A DNA stretch of 64,000 bases from contig NZ_LMMJ01000008.1 in NCBI RefSeq assembly GCF_001422205.1, forward strand, positions 52,915-116,914. Direction: 5' to 3'. This DNA is from Curtobacterium sp. Leaf261 (lineage in GTDB: Bacteria; Actinomycetota; Actinomycetes; Actinomycetales; Microbacteriaceae). This document shows, one piece after another, positions 52,859 through 61,320 of the stretch; the first letter of the stretch is position 1, and the number at the start of each line of letters is the position of its first letter. The notes beneath the pieces were generated by a model. It saw nothing but the letters and a program-made list of their open reading frames with translations. It made no database searches and was not told where the DNA came from. A program made the position numbers and the translations under genes.

Positions 52859-53766
52859 CCGACCCCCATCTGCGCGCTCGTGGCAGCGACGACAGCGCAC
52901 AGCACCGTGACCTGACCTACCCGCCGCTGCCCGAGGCGCTCCGGGTGCCGGTCTACGACAACCACACCCACCTGGAGATCGCCGACGGCGGCGAGAACGC
53001 CATCGACTACCACGAGCACCTCGACCGCGCGTCGAGCGTCGGCGTCCGCGGCGTCGTGCAGGTCGGCACCGACCTCGCGACCTCGCGCTGGTCGGCCGAG
53101 ATCGCTGCCCGCGAGCCGCGCGTGCTCGCCGCCGTCGCGATCCACCCGAACGACACCCCGGAGCTCGAGGCGCAGGGGCTCCTCGACGAGCACCTCGCCG
53201 GGATCGACGAGCTCGCCGCCCTGCCCCGCGTGCGCGCCATCGGCGAGACCGGCCTCGACTTCTTCCGGACCGGACCCGAGGGCCGCGACGCCCAGGTCCG
53301 CGCGTTCGAGGCGCACATCCAGATCGCCAAGCGGCACGACCTCGCGCTGCAGATCCACGACCGCGACGCCCACGACGTCGTCGTCGAGACACTGCTCCGG
53401 GTCGGAGCACCGGAGCGGACCGTCTTCCACTGCTTCTCCGGAGGGCCGGACCTCGCGCAGCTCTGCGCCGAGCGAGGCTGGTACATGTCGTTCGCCGGCA
53501 CCGTGTCCTTCAAGAACGCCGCGTCCCTCCGCGAGGCCCTCAAGGTCGCACCGCGGCACCTGATCATGGTCGAGACGGACGCGCCGTACCTCACCCCGAC
53601 GCCGTACCGCGGTCGTCCGAACGCGCCCTACCTGATCCCGTTGACACTCCGCTCGATGGCCGAGACCATCGGCACGGACCCGTCGATGCTCGCCGCGCAG
53701 ATCTCCTCGAACACCGAGGCCGTCTACGGCGCCTGGGACCGCGATCCGGTGACGGTGGACGAGTGA
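52855..53766 (+). CDS. TatD family metal-dependent DNase
   Basis: This 303-residue TIM-barrel hydrolase has the metal ligands of Tat[10 protein letters not shown] (H-x-H), [10 protein letters not shown] (Glu), LQIHDRDA (His), VFHCFSGG (His) and MVETDAPYL (Asp). The substrate is DNA 3-prime ends or a related phosphodiester. The first 30 residues are a polar extension, so the true start may be later, although the GTG at 52855 overlaps the metG stop in the usual way. The stop overlaps the rsmA start. The order metG-tatD-rsmA is typical of actinobacteria. Confidence 0.94.
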   Translation: MTDPHLRARGSDDSAQHRDLTYPPLPEALRVPVYDNHTHLEIADGGENAIDYHEHLDRASSVGVRGVVQVGTDLATSRWSAEIAAREPRVLAAVAIHPNDTPELEAQGLLDEHLAGIDELAALPRVRAIGETGLDFFRTGPEGRDAQVRAFEAHIQIAKRHDLALQIHDRDAHDVVVETLLRVGAPERTVFHCFSGGPDLAQLCAERGWYMSFAGTVSFKNAASLREALKVAPRHLIMVETDAPYLTPTPYRGRPNAPYLIPLTLRSMAETIGTDPSMLAAQISSNTEAVYGAWDRDPVTVDE

Positions 53767-54767
53767 GCGATCCGGCCGGCGAGCCCCGCCGCGGCCGGCT
53801 CCTCGGTCCGGCAGAGATCCGGGACCTCGCGGAGCGGCTCGACGTCACCCCGACCAAGAAGCTCGGACAGAACTTCGTGCACGACGCGAACACGGTGCGT
53901 CGGATCGTCGCGGCGGCTGGGGTGACCGCGGACTCGCGTGTGCTCGAGATCGGGCCGGGGCTCGGGTCGCTGACGCTCGGACTGACCGAGACCGGCGCGG
54001 ACGTCACGGCGGTCGAGATCGACCGCCGTCTCGCTGCGCAGCTCCCCGACACGGTGCGGCTCCTGCAGCCCGCGGCGCGGTTGCGGGTGGTGCAGCAGGA
54101 CGCCATGACCGTCGGACCGGCCGACCTGGCCGGCAGCGTTGCGGACGGCGGCCCGGCGGATGGCGACGGCGCTGCGGACGGCGACCGCCCGGCGGACGGC
54201 GACGGCCCTGCGGGCGGCCTGGAGGCACGGGTCGCGTCCGCACCCGACCCCGCGCCGGACGCGGGCCGGCCCACGCACCTCGTGGCGAACCTCCCGTACA
54301 ACATCTCGGTCCCGGTCCTGCTGCACCTGCTCGCCACGTTCCCGTCCCTCGAGCGGTCGCTCGTCATGGTCCAGGCCGAGGTCGGGTACCGACTGGCCGC
54401 GGACCCGGGGTCCAAGGTCTACGGTTCCCCGAGCGTCAAGGCGGCCTGGTACGGGTCGTGGCGGATCGCCGGGCAGGTCAGCCGGCAGGTGTTCTGGCCG
54501 GTGCCGAACGTCGACAGCGTCCTCGTCGGGTTCGAGCGGCACGACCAGCCGGGTGACGAGGCCCTGCGCGTCCAGGTGTTCGCCCTGGTCGACGGAGCGT
54601 TCCAGCAGCGACGCAAGATGCTCCGCCAGAGTCTGTCCGGGGTACTCGGCAGCAGCACACGCGCGGCCGAACTGCTCACTGCGGCAGGCATCGACCCGAC
54701 GTTCCGTGGTGAGCAGCTCTCCGCGGACGACTTCGTGCGGCTCGGGCGGACGGTCCTCGCGGCCTGA
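53763..54767 (+). CDS. rsmA: 16S rRNA dimethyladenosine transferase (KsgA) with repeat insertion
   Basis: This 334-residue SAM methyltransferase dimethylates A1518 and A1519 in the 3-prime hairpin of 16S rRNA. It has [10 protein letters not shown] (32-41), motif [11 protein letters not shown] (62-71), and motif IV NLPYN (176-180), then a C-terminal helical domain. Residues about 126-170 are an insertion made of repeats of the unit PADGDG (from about 12-18-bp DNA units at 54140-54225) plus a Pro/Ala stretch, placed just before the NLPYN strand. This makes it longer than usual. The GTG start overlaps the DNase stop. ispE, its usual next neighbour, lies 6.5 kb away. Confidence 0.95.
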   Translation: MSDPAGEPRRGRLLGPAEIRDLAERLDVTPTKKLGQNFVHDANTVRRIVAAAGVTADSRVLEIGPGLGSLTLGLTETGADVTAVEIDRRLAAQLPDTVRLLQPAARLRVVQQDAMTVGPADLAGSVADGGPADGDGAADGDRPADGDGPAGGLEARVASAPDPAPDAGRPTHLVANLPYNISVPVLLHLLATFPSLERSLVMVQAEVGYRLAADPGSKVYGSPSVKAAWYGSWRIAGQVSRQVFWPVPNVDSVLVGFERHDQPGDEALRVQVFALVDGAFQQRRKMLRQSLSGVLGSSTRAAELLTAAGIDPTFRGEQLSADDFVRLGRTVLAA

Positions 54768-54799
54768 GCGCTGGCTGCGGAGGCCACCGTCGTCCGCCC

Positions 54800-54877
54800 G
54801 CGTGTTCTGAACACCGCCGTCCGCCCCGAACACCGGGATACACGTGTTTGGGGTGGACGGACGTGTTCTGAACACGC
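54800..54877. repeat. GTGTTC/GAACAC interspersed repeat, copy 4
   Basis: A 78-base copy has clear symmetry: CGTGTTCTGAACACCGCCGT at the left, CGAACACCGGGATACACGTG in the middle and GGACGGACGTGTTCTGAACA at the right. It lies between rsmA and the SDR gene, at the left edge of the 6.5 kb segment that separates rsmA from ispE. Confidence 0.75.
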
Positions 54878-54921
54878 CGCGCCCCCGCCGCGACCGACGC
54901 CGTGCCGTGCCGTGCCGTGGT

Positions 54922-55659
54922 TCAGTGCCCGGCCATCGCCGTCATGATGTGCGCCTGCGTGCCGTCGCGCTCCGACCACCGGAGCGGCAGGACGTTCTGC
55001 ACGAGGATCTCGGGCGACGCCCCGGCCTCGAGCAGCGACATGACTTCGTCGAGGAAGTCCGACAGCGGCATCCCGCCGAAGTCGACCCCGGCGCCGCGCA
55101 GATCGGTCGCGACAGCCGGCGGGACGAGCTCGAGGACCTCGACGGGCGAGCCGACGAGCTGCTGGCGGAGCGAGAGGGTGTACGCGTGCACGCCGGCCTT
55201 CGTCGCGTTGTACGTCGGCACACCCGCCATGGGTGTGTACGCGAGCCCGGACGTCACCGTCATGACGGTTCCGGCGGGGCGGGTGAGCAGGTGCGACAGG
55301 AACGCGTCGATGAGCCGGATGGTGCCGAGCAGGTTCGTGGTGATCGTCGCCTCGGCGTCATCGATGTGCCCGGGGTCCCGGAGGTCCTCGTCGCGCATGA
55401 TCCCCGACATCGTGACGAGGGTTTCCAGGTCAGGGTGGCGCTCGAGGACGGTGGCGGCCGCGGCGGTGATCGACGCCGGGTCCGCGACGTCGAGGAGCAC
55501 CGTGTCGAAGCCGTGCTCGGCGGCGAGGGAGTCGAGCAGCTGCTGGCGACGGCCACCGATCACGACGGTGCTGCCGGCCTGCTGCAGGCGGAGGGCGAGA
55601 CCGAGGCCGAGGCCCGAGGTCGCGCCGGGGATGAAGACGGTGCTGTTGGTGATGTCCAT
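54922..55659 (-). CDS. Short-chain dehydrogenase/reductase (DltE-like)
   Basis: This 245-residue classical SDR has the loop PGATSGLGLGLAL (10-22), GGRR after the second strand, a catalytic serine in VTSGLAY and Y-x-x-x-K as YNATK. The late VEVLELVPPAVATDLRG matches the DltE-like group that resembles oxidoreductases of cell-wall gene sets. It is probably NADPH-dependent. It is divergent from the regulator at 55761, which is a common pairing with MmyB-type regulators. The substrate is unknown. Confidence 0.88.
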   Translation of the reverse strand: MDITNSTVFIPGATSGLGLGLALRLQQAGSTVVIGGRRQQLLDSLAAEHGFDTVLLDVADPASITAAAATVLERHPDLETLVTMSGIMRDEDLRDPGHIDDAEATITTNLLGTIRLIDAFLSHLLTRPAGTVMTVTSGLAYTPMAGVPTYNATKAGVHAYTLSLRQQLVGSPVEVLELVPPAVATDLRGAGVDFGGMPLSDFLDEVMSLLEAGASPEILVQNVLPLRWSERDGTQAHIMTAMAGH

Positions 55660-55760
55660 GGCACCGATCCTCCGCGCCCTCCCCGTGCCCGACGAGAGCG
55701 CGCCGATCGGGGGACCGGCGATCCCTGGCTCCTGGGGCTCGGACAGACGATGATCGTGGT

Positions 55761-56603
55761 GTGGACCGACCTGCACTCGCCGACTTCCTGCGCCGTCGCC
55801 GCGAACTCCTCCGTCCCGAGGACGTCGGGCTCGGCGAGGGTGCCCGCCGCCGGACGCCCGGCCTCCGCCGCGAGGAGGTCGCCGCCCTCGCCGGGATGAG
55901 CGTCGACTACTACACGCGGCTCGAACAGCAGCGGGGCCCCCAGCCGTCCGAACAGATGGTCGCAGCGATCGCGCGGGCGCTCCGTGTCTCCCTCGACGAG
56001 CGCGACCATCTCTTCCGCATCGCCGGGCACAATGCCCCGATCCGGGTCCGGCGCGACGAGCACGTCGCACCGGCACTCCTCCGGGTGCTCGACCGACTCG
56101 AGGACACCCCGTCGATCATCGTGAGCGACCTCGGCGAGACGCTGGTCGAGAACCGGCTCGCGATCGCGCTGCTCGGTTCGACGGCGGGGCTCACCGGCCC
56201 GGCCCGGTCGCAGGTCTGGCGGTGGTTCACCGACCCGTCGGAGCGTGCCCGCTACGCACCCGAGGAGCACGAGCACCTGCAGCGCGTGCAGGTGGCCACC
56301 CTCCGCGCGGCAGTCGGTGCGGCCGGCCCTGGGGATCGCCGTGCCGTCGACCTCGTGGCGGCGCTCGAGCGGACGAGCGAGGAGTTCGTCGCGACGTGGG
56401 CACTGCACGAGGTCGCGAGCCGATGGAGCGACCACAAGACGTTCGTGCACCCGGAGCTCGGCCGGATCGAGGTCGACTGTCAGGTGCTCCTCACCGAGAA
56501 CCGCGCGCAGACACTGTTGCTCTTCACGGCGCCGCCCGGGTCGTCGGATGCGGAGAAGCTCGCCCTGCTGGGTGTGGTCGGTCAGCAGGCGTTCACACCC
56601 TGA
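55761..56603 (+). CDS. XRE-family regulator with MmyB-like ligand-binding domain
   Basis: This 280-residue protein has an N-terminal helix-turn-helix (about 10-85) with RRTPGLRREEVAALAGMSVD and YYTRLEQQRGPQPSE, the hallmark of this actinobacterial group. A C-terminal MmyB-like domain (about 110-275) includes NRLAIALLG and WRWFTDPSERARYAPEEHE; it has a PAS-like fold that binds fatty-acid-like ligands in a studied member. The start is GTG. It probably controls the divergent SDR gene. Confidence 0.9.
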   Translation: MDRPALADFLRRRRELLRPEDVGLGEGARRRTPGLRREEVAALAGMSVDYYTRLEQQRGPQPSEQMVAAIARALRVSLDERDHLFRIAGHNAPIRVRRDEHVAPALLRVLDRLEDTPSIIVSDLGETLVENRLAIALLGSTAGLTGPARSQVWRWFTDPSERARYAPEEHEHLQRVQVATLRAAVGAAGPGDRRAVDLVAALERTSEEFVATWALHEVASRWSDHKTFVHPELGRIEVDCQVLLTENRAQTLLLFTAPPGSSDAEKLALLGVVGQQAFTP

Positions 56604-56687
56604 CCCGCACCACCTCGCGCTCGCGATTCCTACGGGCGACTCGGACCGGTATGGTCTCCTGTGCAGGACGCTTCGAGCCTCCCGCAC

Positions 56688-57437
56688 CTAGCCAACGCCC
56701 CGCCTCGAGCGGGGCGTTGTGTTTGTCGGACACCAGACGTACTCCGCGATCGTCACGCTCCGGACGAGGCCAGCTATCCGGGCGACCGCAGCAGCAGAAC
56801 GAGGATCCCGCTCAGGTACGGTGCGAGATCGGTTCAGGAAGTACGTCGCGAAGTCGGCTGCCTGCAGCATACGACTCTCGTGCGACGGCCCGAAGTAGAT
56901 CGTGTCCGCAATCCGGTCCAGTGGACGCTTCGTCCATCCCGGAGCACTCTCCACCTTGAAGTTCCTCAGGCTCCTTCGGGCACCTGCAGCCGAATGATGT
57001 TCGTCGGCGAGCACGAGTCCGAGCTGATCGGGACGGTCGATCGACCCGAGCCGACCGTTCACCGCCTCGAGGAGCTGTGCGAGCGTGAGCAAGTGCGGCG
57101 GGTGCGCGTGCTGGCCGTATCGGAGTCGGAGCGCTTCGAGGTCGACACCCCGGAAGACGAAGACCGCGCCTGAGCGGGCGATGATCTTGGCGACGAGCGT
57201 GCACGCCTTCACGCGCCACCCGACCGGCACGCGCTTCCAGCCGTGCTCGCCGTGGAACATGTCGACGGCGTGGAACTCGGTCGCTGTGTCGAACCCCGGC
57301 ACGTCGGCCGCGACCAGCTCTGCGACACGGTTGAGCCCGGCCTCGATCGAACGCGTCGCGTCAGCGTCCGCCATCAGCGCTCCGAAGAAGTAGAAGGCGT
57401 CGTCGCGGGCAGATTCGTCGATGAAGATCAAACGCAC
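56688..57437 (-). CDS. DUF3800 domain protein
   Basis: This protein of about 249 residues has the DUF3800 landmarks RLIFIDESARDDAFYFFGA at the start and RMLQAADFATYFLNR near 205. Acidic residues in both resemble an RNase H-like active site, and the family is common in accessory and defence regions without a proven activity. GTG 57437 gives the usual IFIDES start; ATG 57491 would add 18 residues. The last 11 codons run through a strong hairpin (56694-56718), so the natural C-terminus was probably lost. GC is visibly lower than in the flanking genes, which suggests transfer. Confidence 0.8.
   Translation of the reverse strand: MRLIFIDESARDDAFYFFGALMADADATRSIEAGLNRVAELVAADVPGFDTATEFHAVDMFHGEHGWKRVPVGWRVKACTLVAKIIARSGAVFVFRGVDLEALRLRYGQHAHPPHLLTLAQLLEAVNGRLGSIDRPDQLGLVLADEHHSAAGARRSLRNFKVESAPGWTKRPLDRIADTIYFGPSHESRMLQAADFATYFLNRSRTVPERDPRSAAAVARIAGLVRSVTIAEYVWCPTNTTPRSRRGVG
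56694..56718 (+). terminator. Strong hairpin with T-rich tail
   Basis: AACGCCCCGC (56694-56703), loop CTCGA and GCGGGGCGTT (56709-56718) are followed by GTGTTTG, the best Rho-independent-like terminator here on the plus strand. It lies 90 bases past the XRE regulator stop. A TATGGT box at 56650 just upstream could also start a short RNA ending here, but that is speculative. Confidence 0.7.
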
Positions 57438-57553
57438 GTGTGGAGCGTAAAGCTGAAACTCCAGTTCTACATTCAGAAACAAATCTGTCATCGTGTTGCA
57501 CCGTGTGACGGCTCCCCACTCCGCTCGACAGGACGCGTGCCTAGGCTGGGGCG

Positions 57554-58615
57554 GTGAGCACTCCGCGCGTGTACGTCATCCACGAGAACCCCGAGTGGTT
57601 CCCCCCGCTCGCCGCCGCCTTCGAGGCCGAGAGCGTCCCGGTCGGGGAGATCCTGCTGACGGCCGACAGCGGCACCGAGGGCACCAACGGCAACGATCAG
57701 CCGAGCACCGGCTCGATCGACCTCGCCGCGGACCCGGCGCCGGGCATCTACTGGTCCAGGATGTCCGCCAGCGCGCACACCCGCGGGCACGAGCACGCCA
57801 AGGAGTACACCCGCGCTGTCCTCGGATGGCTGGAGCGGGCGGGGCGCACGGTGGTCAACGGCTCCCACGTCCTCGAGCTCGAGGTGAGCAAGGTCGCGCA
57901 GCACGGACTCCTCCGGAACGCCGGGTTCGACGTCCCGCGGACGACCGCCGTGTTCGGCAAGGGTGACCTCGTGAGCGCCGCGGAGCGTTTCACCGCCGAG
58001 GCGCCCGGTCAGCCGTTCATCACGAAGCACAACCAGGGCGGCAAGGGCCTCGGCGTCCGGAAGTTCGACACCGTCGAGGAGCTCGCCGCGTACGTCGACA
58101 GCCCGGAGTTCGAGGAGCCGGTCGACGGCATCACGCTCCTGCAGGATTACCTGCTCGCCACCGAGCCGTTCGTCACGCGTATCGAGTTCGTCGGCGGTCG
58201 TTTCGTCTACGCCGTCCGGGTCGACACGAGCGCCGGCAGCTTCGAACTCTGCCCCGCCGACGCCTGCGAGGTCCCGACGCCCGGCCAGCAGGGGACCGCC
58301 GCGCCCGGCCAGCAGGGGACCGCCGCGCCCGGTCAGCAGAACGCAGACGCGGACCCGTTCTCGATCCGCGAGGACGTCACCGCGCGCCACCCCCTCGTCC
58401 AGCGCCTCGAGGCCTTCCTGGCCGACAACCGCATCGGCGTCGCGGGCATCGAGTTCATGGAGACGACCGACGGCCGGCACGTCGTGTACGACATCAACAC
58501 GAACACGAACTACAACCCGGCGGTCGAGGCGACGAGCCCCGTCTCGGGTCCTCGCTCCATCGCGCAGTACCTCGGCGGCCTCCTGGCCGCCGAACAGGCG
58601 CTCCTCACCGCCTAG
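57554..58615 (+). CDS. ATP-grasp family protein (RimK/glutathione-synthetase-like)
   Basis: This 353-residue protein has the ATP-grasp glycine-rich loop KHNQGGKGLGVRKF (about 156-169), an acidic hinge after ITLLQDYL, and metal ligands in GIEFMETTDGRHVVYDINTN with TNYNPAVE following. The N-terminal part (VYVIHENPEWF, YWSRMSASAHTRGHEH) is the substrate-side domain of RimK-like ligases. Residues about 243-262 are three copies of an eight-residue unit (PGQQGTAA) from a 24-bp DNA repeat. It starts with GTG. It probably joins a carboxylate to an amine; the substrate is unknown. A sulfur-linked cluster follows. Confidence 0.87.
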   Translation: MSTPRVYVIHENPEWFPPLAAAFEAESVPVGEILLTADSGTEGTNGNDQPSTGSIDLAADPAPGIYWSRMSASAHTRGHEHAKEYTRAVLGWLERAGRTVVNGSHVLELEVSKVAQHGLLRNAGFDVPRTTAVFGKGDLVSAAERFTAEAPGQPFITKHNQGGKGLGVRKFDTVEELAAYVDSPEFEEPVDGITLLQDYLLATEPFVTRIEFVGGRFVYAVRVDTSAGSFELCPADACEVPTPGQQGTAAPGQQGTAAPGQQNADADPFSIREDVTARHPLVQRLEAFLADNRIGVAGIEFMETTDGRHVVYDINTNTNYNPAVEATSPVSGPRSIAQYLGGLLAAEQALLTA

Positions 58616-58674
58616 CCCGCGACCTCACAGGCCGCGACCGCGAAGGCCGCGGCCACCGAGGACGCGACCTCACA

Positions 58675-58720
58675 CCGGACTGGAGGCACGGGGCACGCCC
58701 GCACCGCGCCTCCAGTCCGG
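58675..58720 (+). terminator. GGACTGGAGG palindrome after the ATP-grasp gene
   Basis: Perfect 13-base outer arms CCGGACTGGAGGC (58675-58687) and GCCTCCAGTCCGG (58708-58720) enclose a GC-rich centre. It lies 60 bases after the ATP-grasp stop and 40 bases before the monooxygenase start, so it separates the two transcripts. Confidence 0.65.
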
Positions 58721-58759
58721 AACGCACCCACCCACGCAACTCGACCCGGAAGATCCCAC

Positions 58760-59800
58760 GTGCGATTCGGATACTGGACCCCGCTCTTCGGCGGCTGGCT
58801 CCGCAACGTCGACGACGAGCAGATGCCCGTCACCTTCGACTACGTCAAGCAGCTCGCGCAGCGGGCCGAGCAGATCGGGTTCGACCTGACGCTCGTCCCG
58901 GAGCTCAACCTCAACGACATCAAGGGGACCGCGGCGCCGAGCCTCGAGGCATGGGCCCTGGCGGCGGCGATCGCGGCGACCACCGACAAGCTCGAGATCA
59001 TGGCGGCCATGCGTCCGGGGTACCACCTGCCGGCGGTGACGGCGAAGCAGGCGGCGACGATCGACGACATCTCCGGCGGGCGCTTCACGTTCAACGTCGT
59101 GAGCGCCTGGTGGGCGGAAGAGGCGCGTCAGTACGGCGGGATCTTCTCCGAGCACGACGACCGGTACCGTCGGACGGCCGAGTTCGTCGCGATCATGAAG
59201 GGCCTCTGGGCCGAGACCCCGTACTCCTTCTCGGGGGAGTACTACGCGATCGAGAACGCGCACCTCGAGCCGAAGCCCCGTGTGCAGCCCCGGATCTACG
59301 CGGGCGGCGAGTCGGAGGCCGGCAAGGCGAGCATCACCGAGTACGCCGACGCCTACGTGACGCACGGTGGGACGGTCGAGGAGCTCCGCACGAAGATCGC
59401 CGAGATGCGGCAGCGCCGGGTCGACGCGGGTCTGCCACCGTTCGAGGCGTTCGGCATGGCCGCGTACGCGATCGTCCGCGACACCGAGGAGGAGGCCCAG
59501 GCCGAGCTCGCCCGCATCACGGACGTGCAGCACGGCGCGGCGTACGAGTCGTACCAGGACTTCATCTCGAAGTCGCAGCTCGAGCGCGTGCCGAGCCTCG
59601 AGGACTACTCGGTGTCGAACCGCGGCCTCCGCCCCGGGTTCGTCGGCACACCGGAGCAGGTCGCCGCGCGTGTCCGGGAGTTCGAGGACGCCGGGGTCGA
59701 CACCCTGCTCCTGCAGTTCTCACCGCAGCTCGAGGAGATGGAGCGCTTCGGTTCCCAGGTCATCCCGCTGCTCCGCGACGGGACCGGGCCGCTCGCGTGA
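58760..59800 (+). CDS. LLM-class flavin-dependent monooxygenase (SsuD/SfnG-like)
   Basis: This 346-residue TIM-barrel FMNH2-dependent enzyme begins MRFGYWTPLFGGWL and has FTFNVVSAWWAEEARQYG and RYRRTAEFVAIMKGLW, which resemble alkanesulfonate and dimethylsulfone monooxygenases. It probably splits C-S bonds of an organosulfur compound and needs a separate flavin reductase. It starts with GTG (GGAAG upstream), and its stop overlaps the metY GTG by four bases. That coupling to a sulfhydrylase supports a sulfur-scavenging role. Confidence 0.88.
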   Translation: MRFGYWTPLFGGWLRNVDDEQMPVTFDYVKQLAQRAEQIGFDLTLVPELNLNDIKGTAAPSLEAWALAAAIAATTDKLEIMAAMRPGYHLPAVTAKQAATIDDISGGRFTFNVVSAWWAEEARQYGGIFSEHDDRYRRTAEFVAIMKGLWAETPYSFSGEYYAIENAHLEPKPRVQPRIYAGGESEAGKASITEYADAYVTHGGTVEELRTKIAEMRQRRVDAGLPPFEAFGMAAYAIVRDTEEEAQAELARITDVQHGAAYESYQDFISKSQLERVPSLEDYSVSNRGLRPGFVGTPEQVAARVREFEDAGVDTLLLQFSPQLEEMERFGSQVIPLLRDGTGPLA

Positions 59801-61176
59801 CCGACGAGACGGACGCGACCCGCGCCTCCAGTCCGGATCCGGACGATGCCGGACTGGAGGCCCGTCCCGCGTCCGGTGACGTCGGCTGGCGGTTCGAGAC
59901 GCGGCAGATCCGCGCCGGGTTCTCGGAGGACCCCGGGTTCGGGGCGAACGTCCCGCCGATCGCGCAGACCGCGGCCTACGTCTACCCGTCGAGCGAGGAC
60001 GCCGCCGCGCGGTTCATGCTCGACACCCCCGGGCACACCTACTCGCGGGTGAACAACCCGACGGCCGCGGCGCTCGAGCGGCGGATCGCTGACCTCGAGG
60101 GCGGGGTCGGGGCGCTCGCGACGGCATCCGGTCAGGCGGCCACGACCCTCGCGATCCTCGGGCTCGCCCGTGCCGGCGACCACATCGTCGCATCGGCATC
60201 GCTCTACGGCGCGACCTACACGCTCTTCGCGTCGACGCTGACCGACCTCGGGATCGCGTTCACGTTCGTGCAGGACCCGGACGACCTCGACGCCTGGCGC
60301 GACGCGATCCGACCGTCGACGAGGGCGCTCTACGGGGAGTCGATCCCGAACCCGCGCGGTGACGTCCTCGACTTCCGCGGGGTCGCCGACGTGGCGCACG
60401 AGGCCGGCGTCCCGCTCATCGTCGACAACACCATCGCGACGCCGTACCTCGTGCGACCGTTCGAGCACGGTGCGGACATCGTCGTGCACTCCGCGACGAA
60501 GTACCTCGCCGGGCACGGGTCGACCATCGCCGGGCTGCTGGTGGACGGCGGGACGTTCGACTGGGCGGCGCACACGCACGAGTACCCGCAGCTGACGACG
60601 ATCGAGTCCGGGTTCGCGGGGACGAACTTCGCCGAGCGGTTCGGCAACCGGGCCTTCATCATGCGGACGCGGACCAAGCTCGCGGCGGACCTGGGGCCGG
60701 CGATCGCCCCGTTCAACGCCTTCCTCGTCCTGCAGGGCATCCAGACGCTGTCGCTCCGGATGGACCGGCACGTCGAGAACGCGCAGGCGGTGGCCGCCTG
60801 GCTCGAGGCCCGTGAGGACGTGCTCTCGGTGTCCTACGCCGGGCTGCCGTCGAGCCCCTGGTACGAGCGGGCGCAGCGGTACGTGCCGAAGGGTCCGTCG
60901 AGCGTCCTGGCGTTCGAGATCGCCGGCGGGATCGAGGCCGGACGACGGTTCGTCGGAGCGCTCGAGCTGTTCGACCACGTGTCGAACATCGGGGACGTCC
61001 GGTCGCTCGTCGTGCACCCGGCGTCCACGACCCACGTGCAGATGACGCCGGAGGCGCGGGCGGCGGCGGGGATCGGCCCGGGGCTCGTGCGGCTGTCGAT
61101 CGGCCTCGAGCACATCGACGACGTGCTGGCGGACCTCGAGCGGGGTCTCGCGGTGGCGGGGTCGTCGGACGGCTGA
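59797..61176 (+). CDS. metY: O-acetylhomoserine sulfhydrylase (PLP-dependent)
   Basis: This 459-residue Cys/Met-metabolism PLP enzyme makes homocysteine from O-acetylhomoserine and sulfide. PLP Lys235 is in HSATKYLAGHG; the cofactor region TASGQAATTLAIL and IVDNTIATPYL are typical. MetY features such as ESGFAGTNFAERFGNRAFI and SNIGDVRSLVVHPASTTH are present. The first 28 residues are an extension coded partly by a GGACTGGAGG palindrome. Translation is coupled to the monooxygenase by a GTGA overlap. I see no SAM riboswitch upstream. Confidence 0.93.
   Translation: MTDETDATRASSPDPDDAGLEARPASGDVGWRFETRQIRAGFSEDPGFGANVPPIAQTAAYVYPSSEDAAARFMLDTPGHTYSRVNNPTAAALERRIADLEGGVGALATASGQAATTLAILGLARAGDHIVASASLYGATYTLFASTLTDLGIAFTFVQDPDDLDAWRDAIRPSTRALYGESIPNPRGDVLDFRGVADVAHEAGVPLIVDNTIATPYLVRPFEHGADIVVHSATKYLAGHGSTIAGLLVDGGTFDWAAHTHEYPQLTTIESGFAGTNFAERFGNRAFIMRTRTKLAADLGPAIAPFNAFLVLQGIQTLSLRMDRHVENAQAVAAWLEAREDVLSVSYAGLPSSPWYERAQRYVPKGPSSVLAFEIAGGIEAGRRFVGALELFDHVSNIGDVRSLVVHPASTTHVQMTPEARAAAGIGPGLVRLSIGLEHIDDVLADLERGLAVAGSSDG
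59824..59861 (+). repeat. GGACTGGAGG palindrome inside the metY coding region
   Basis: Arms GCCTCCAGTCCGG (59824-59836) and CCGGACTGGAGGC (59849-59861) are the same perfect 13-base arms seen at 58675-58720, here in opposite order. They fall within codons 10-22 of metY, in its non-conserved N-terminal extension. Confidence 0.75.
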
Positions 61177-61200
61177 GCCGGGCGGCGGGGCCTCCGGCGG

Positions 61201-61232
61201 GATCGGTCGTTTCCCTGCGAAAGCGACCGATC
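61201..61232 (+). terminator. Hairpin after metY
   Basis: GATCGGTCG-TTTC and GAAA-G-CGACCGATC pair with one bulged base around CCTGC, 25 bases past the metY stop. A similar TCGCTTTCCCACGAAAGTG dyad follows at about 61257-61275. Both lie before the ispE promoter. Confidence 0.6.
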
Positions 61233-61313
61233 CGCTCGCGGTTCCGGCCCCGTCCGTCGCTTTCCCACGAAAGTGTCCGCGGGCACCCGGCGGGGAACGT
61301 GCATTCCAGCCGT

Positions 61314-61320
61314 TATAGGT
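61314..61320 (+). promoter_or_regulatory. -10 box of a probably leaderless ispE transcript
   Basis: TATAGGT at 61314-61320 is only seven bases before the ispE ATG at 61328, and there is no Shine-Dalgarno sequence between. A start site at or next to the A of ATG would make the mRNA leaderless, which is common in actinobacteria. Confidence 0.55.

Noticed and set aside
56640..56725. tRNA or small RNA gene before the 56694 hairpin
   Set aside because: A TATGGT box and a terminator are present, but no cloverleaf, TTCGA-type T-loop in context or CCA end can be folded by eye. Not enough for a call.
58616..58759. SAM riboswitch upstream of the monooxygenase-metY pair
   Set aside because: The gap is filled by a GGACTGGAGG palindrome and shows none of the conserved SAM riboswitch core.
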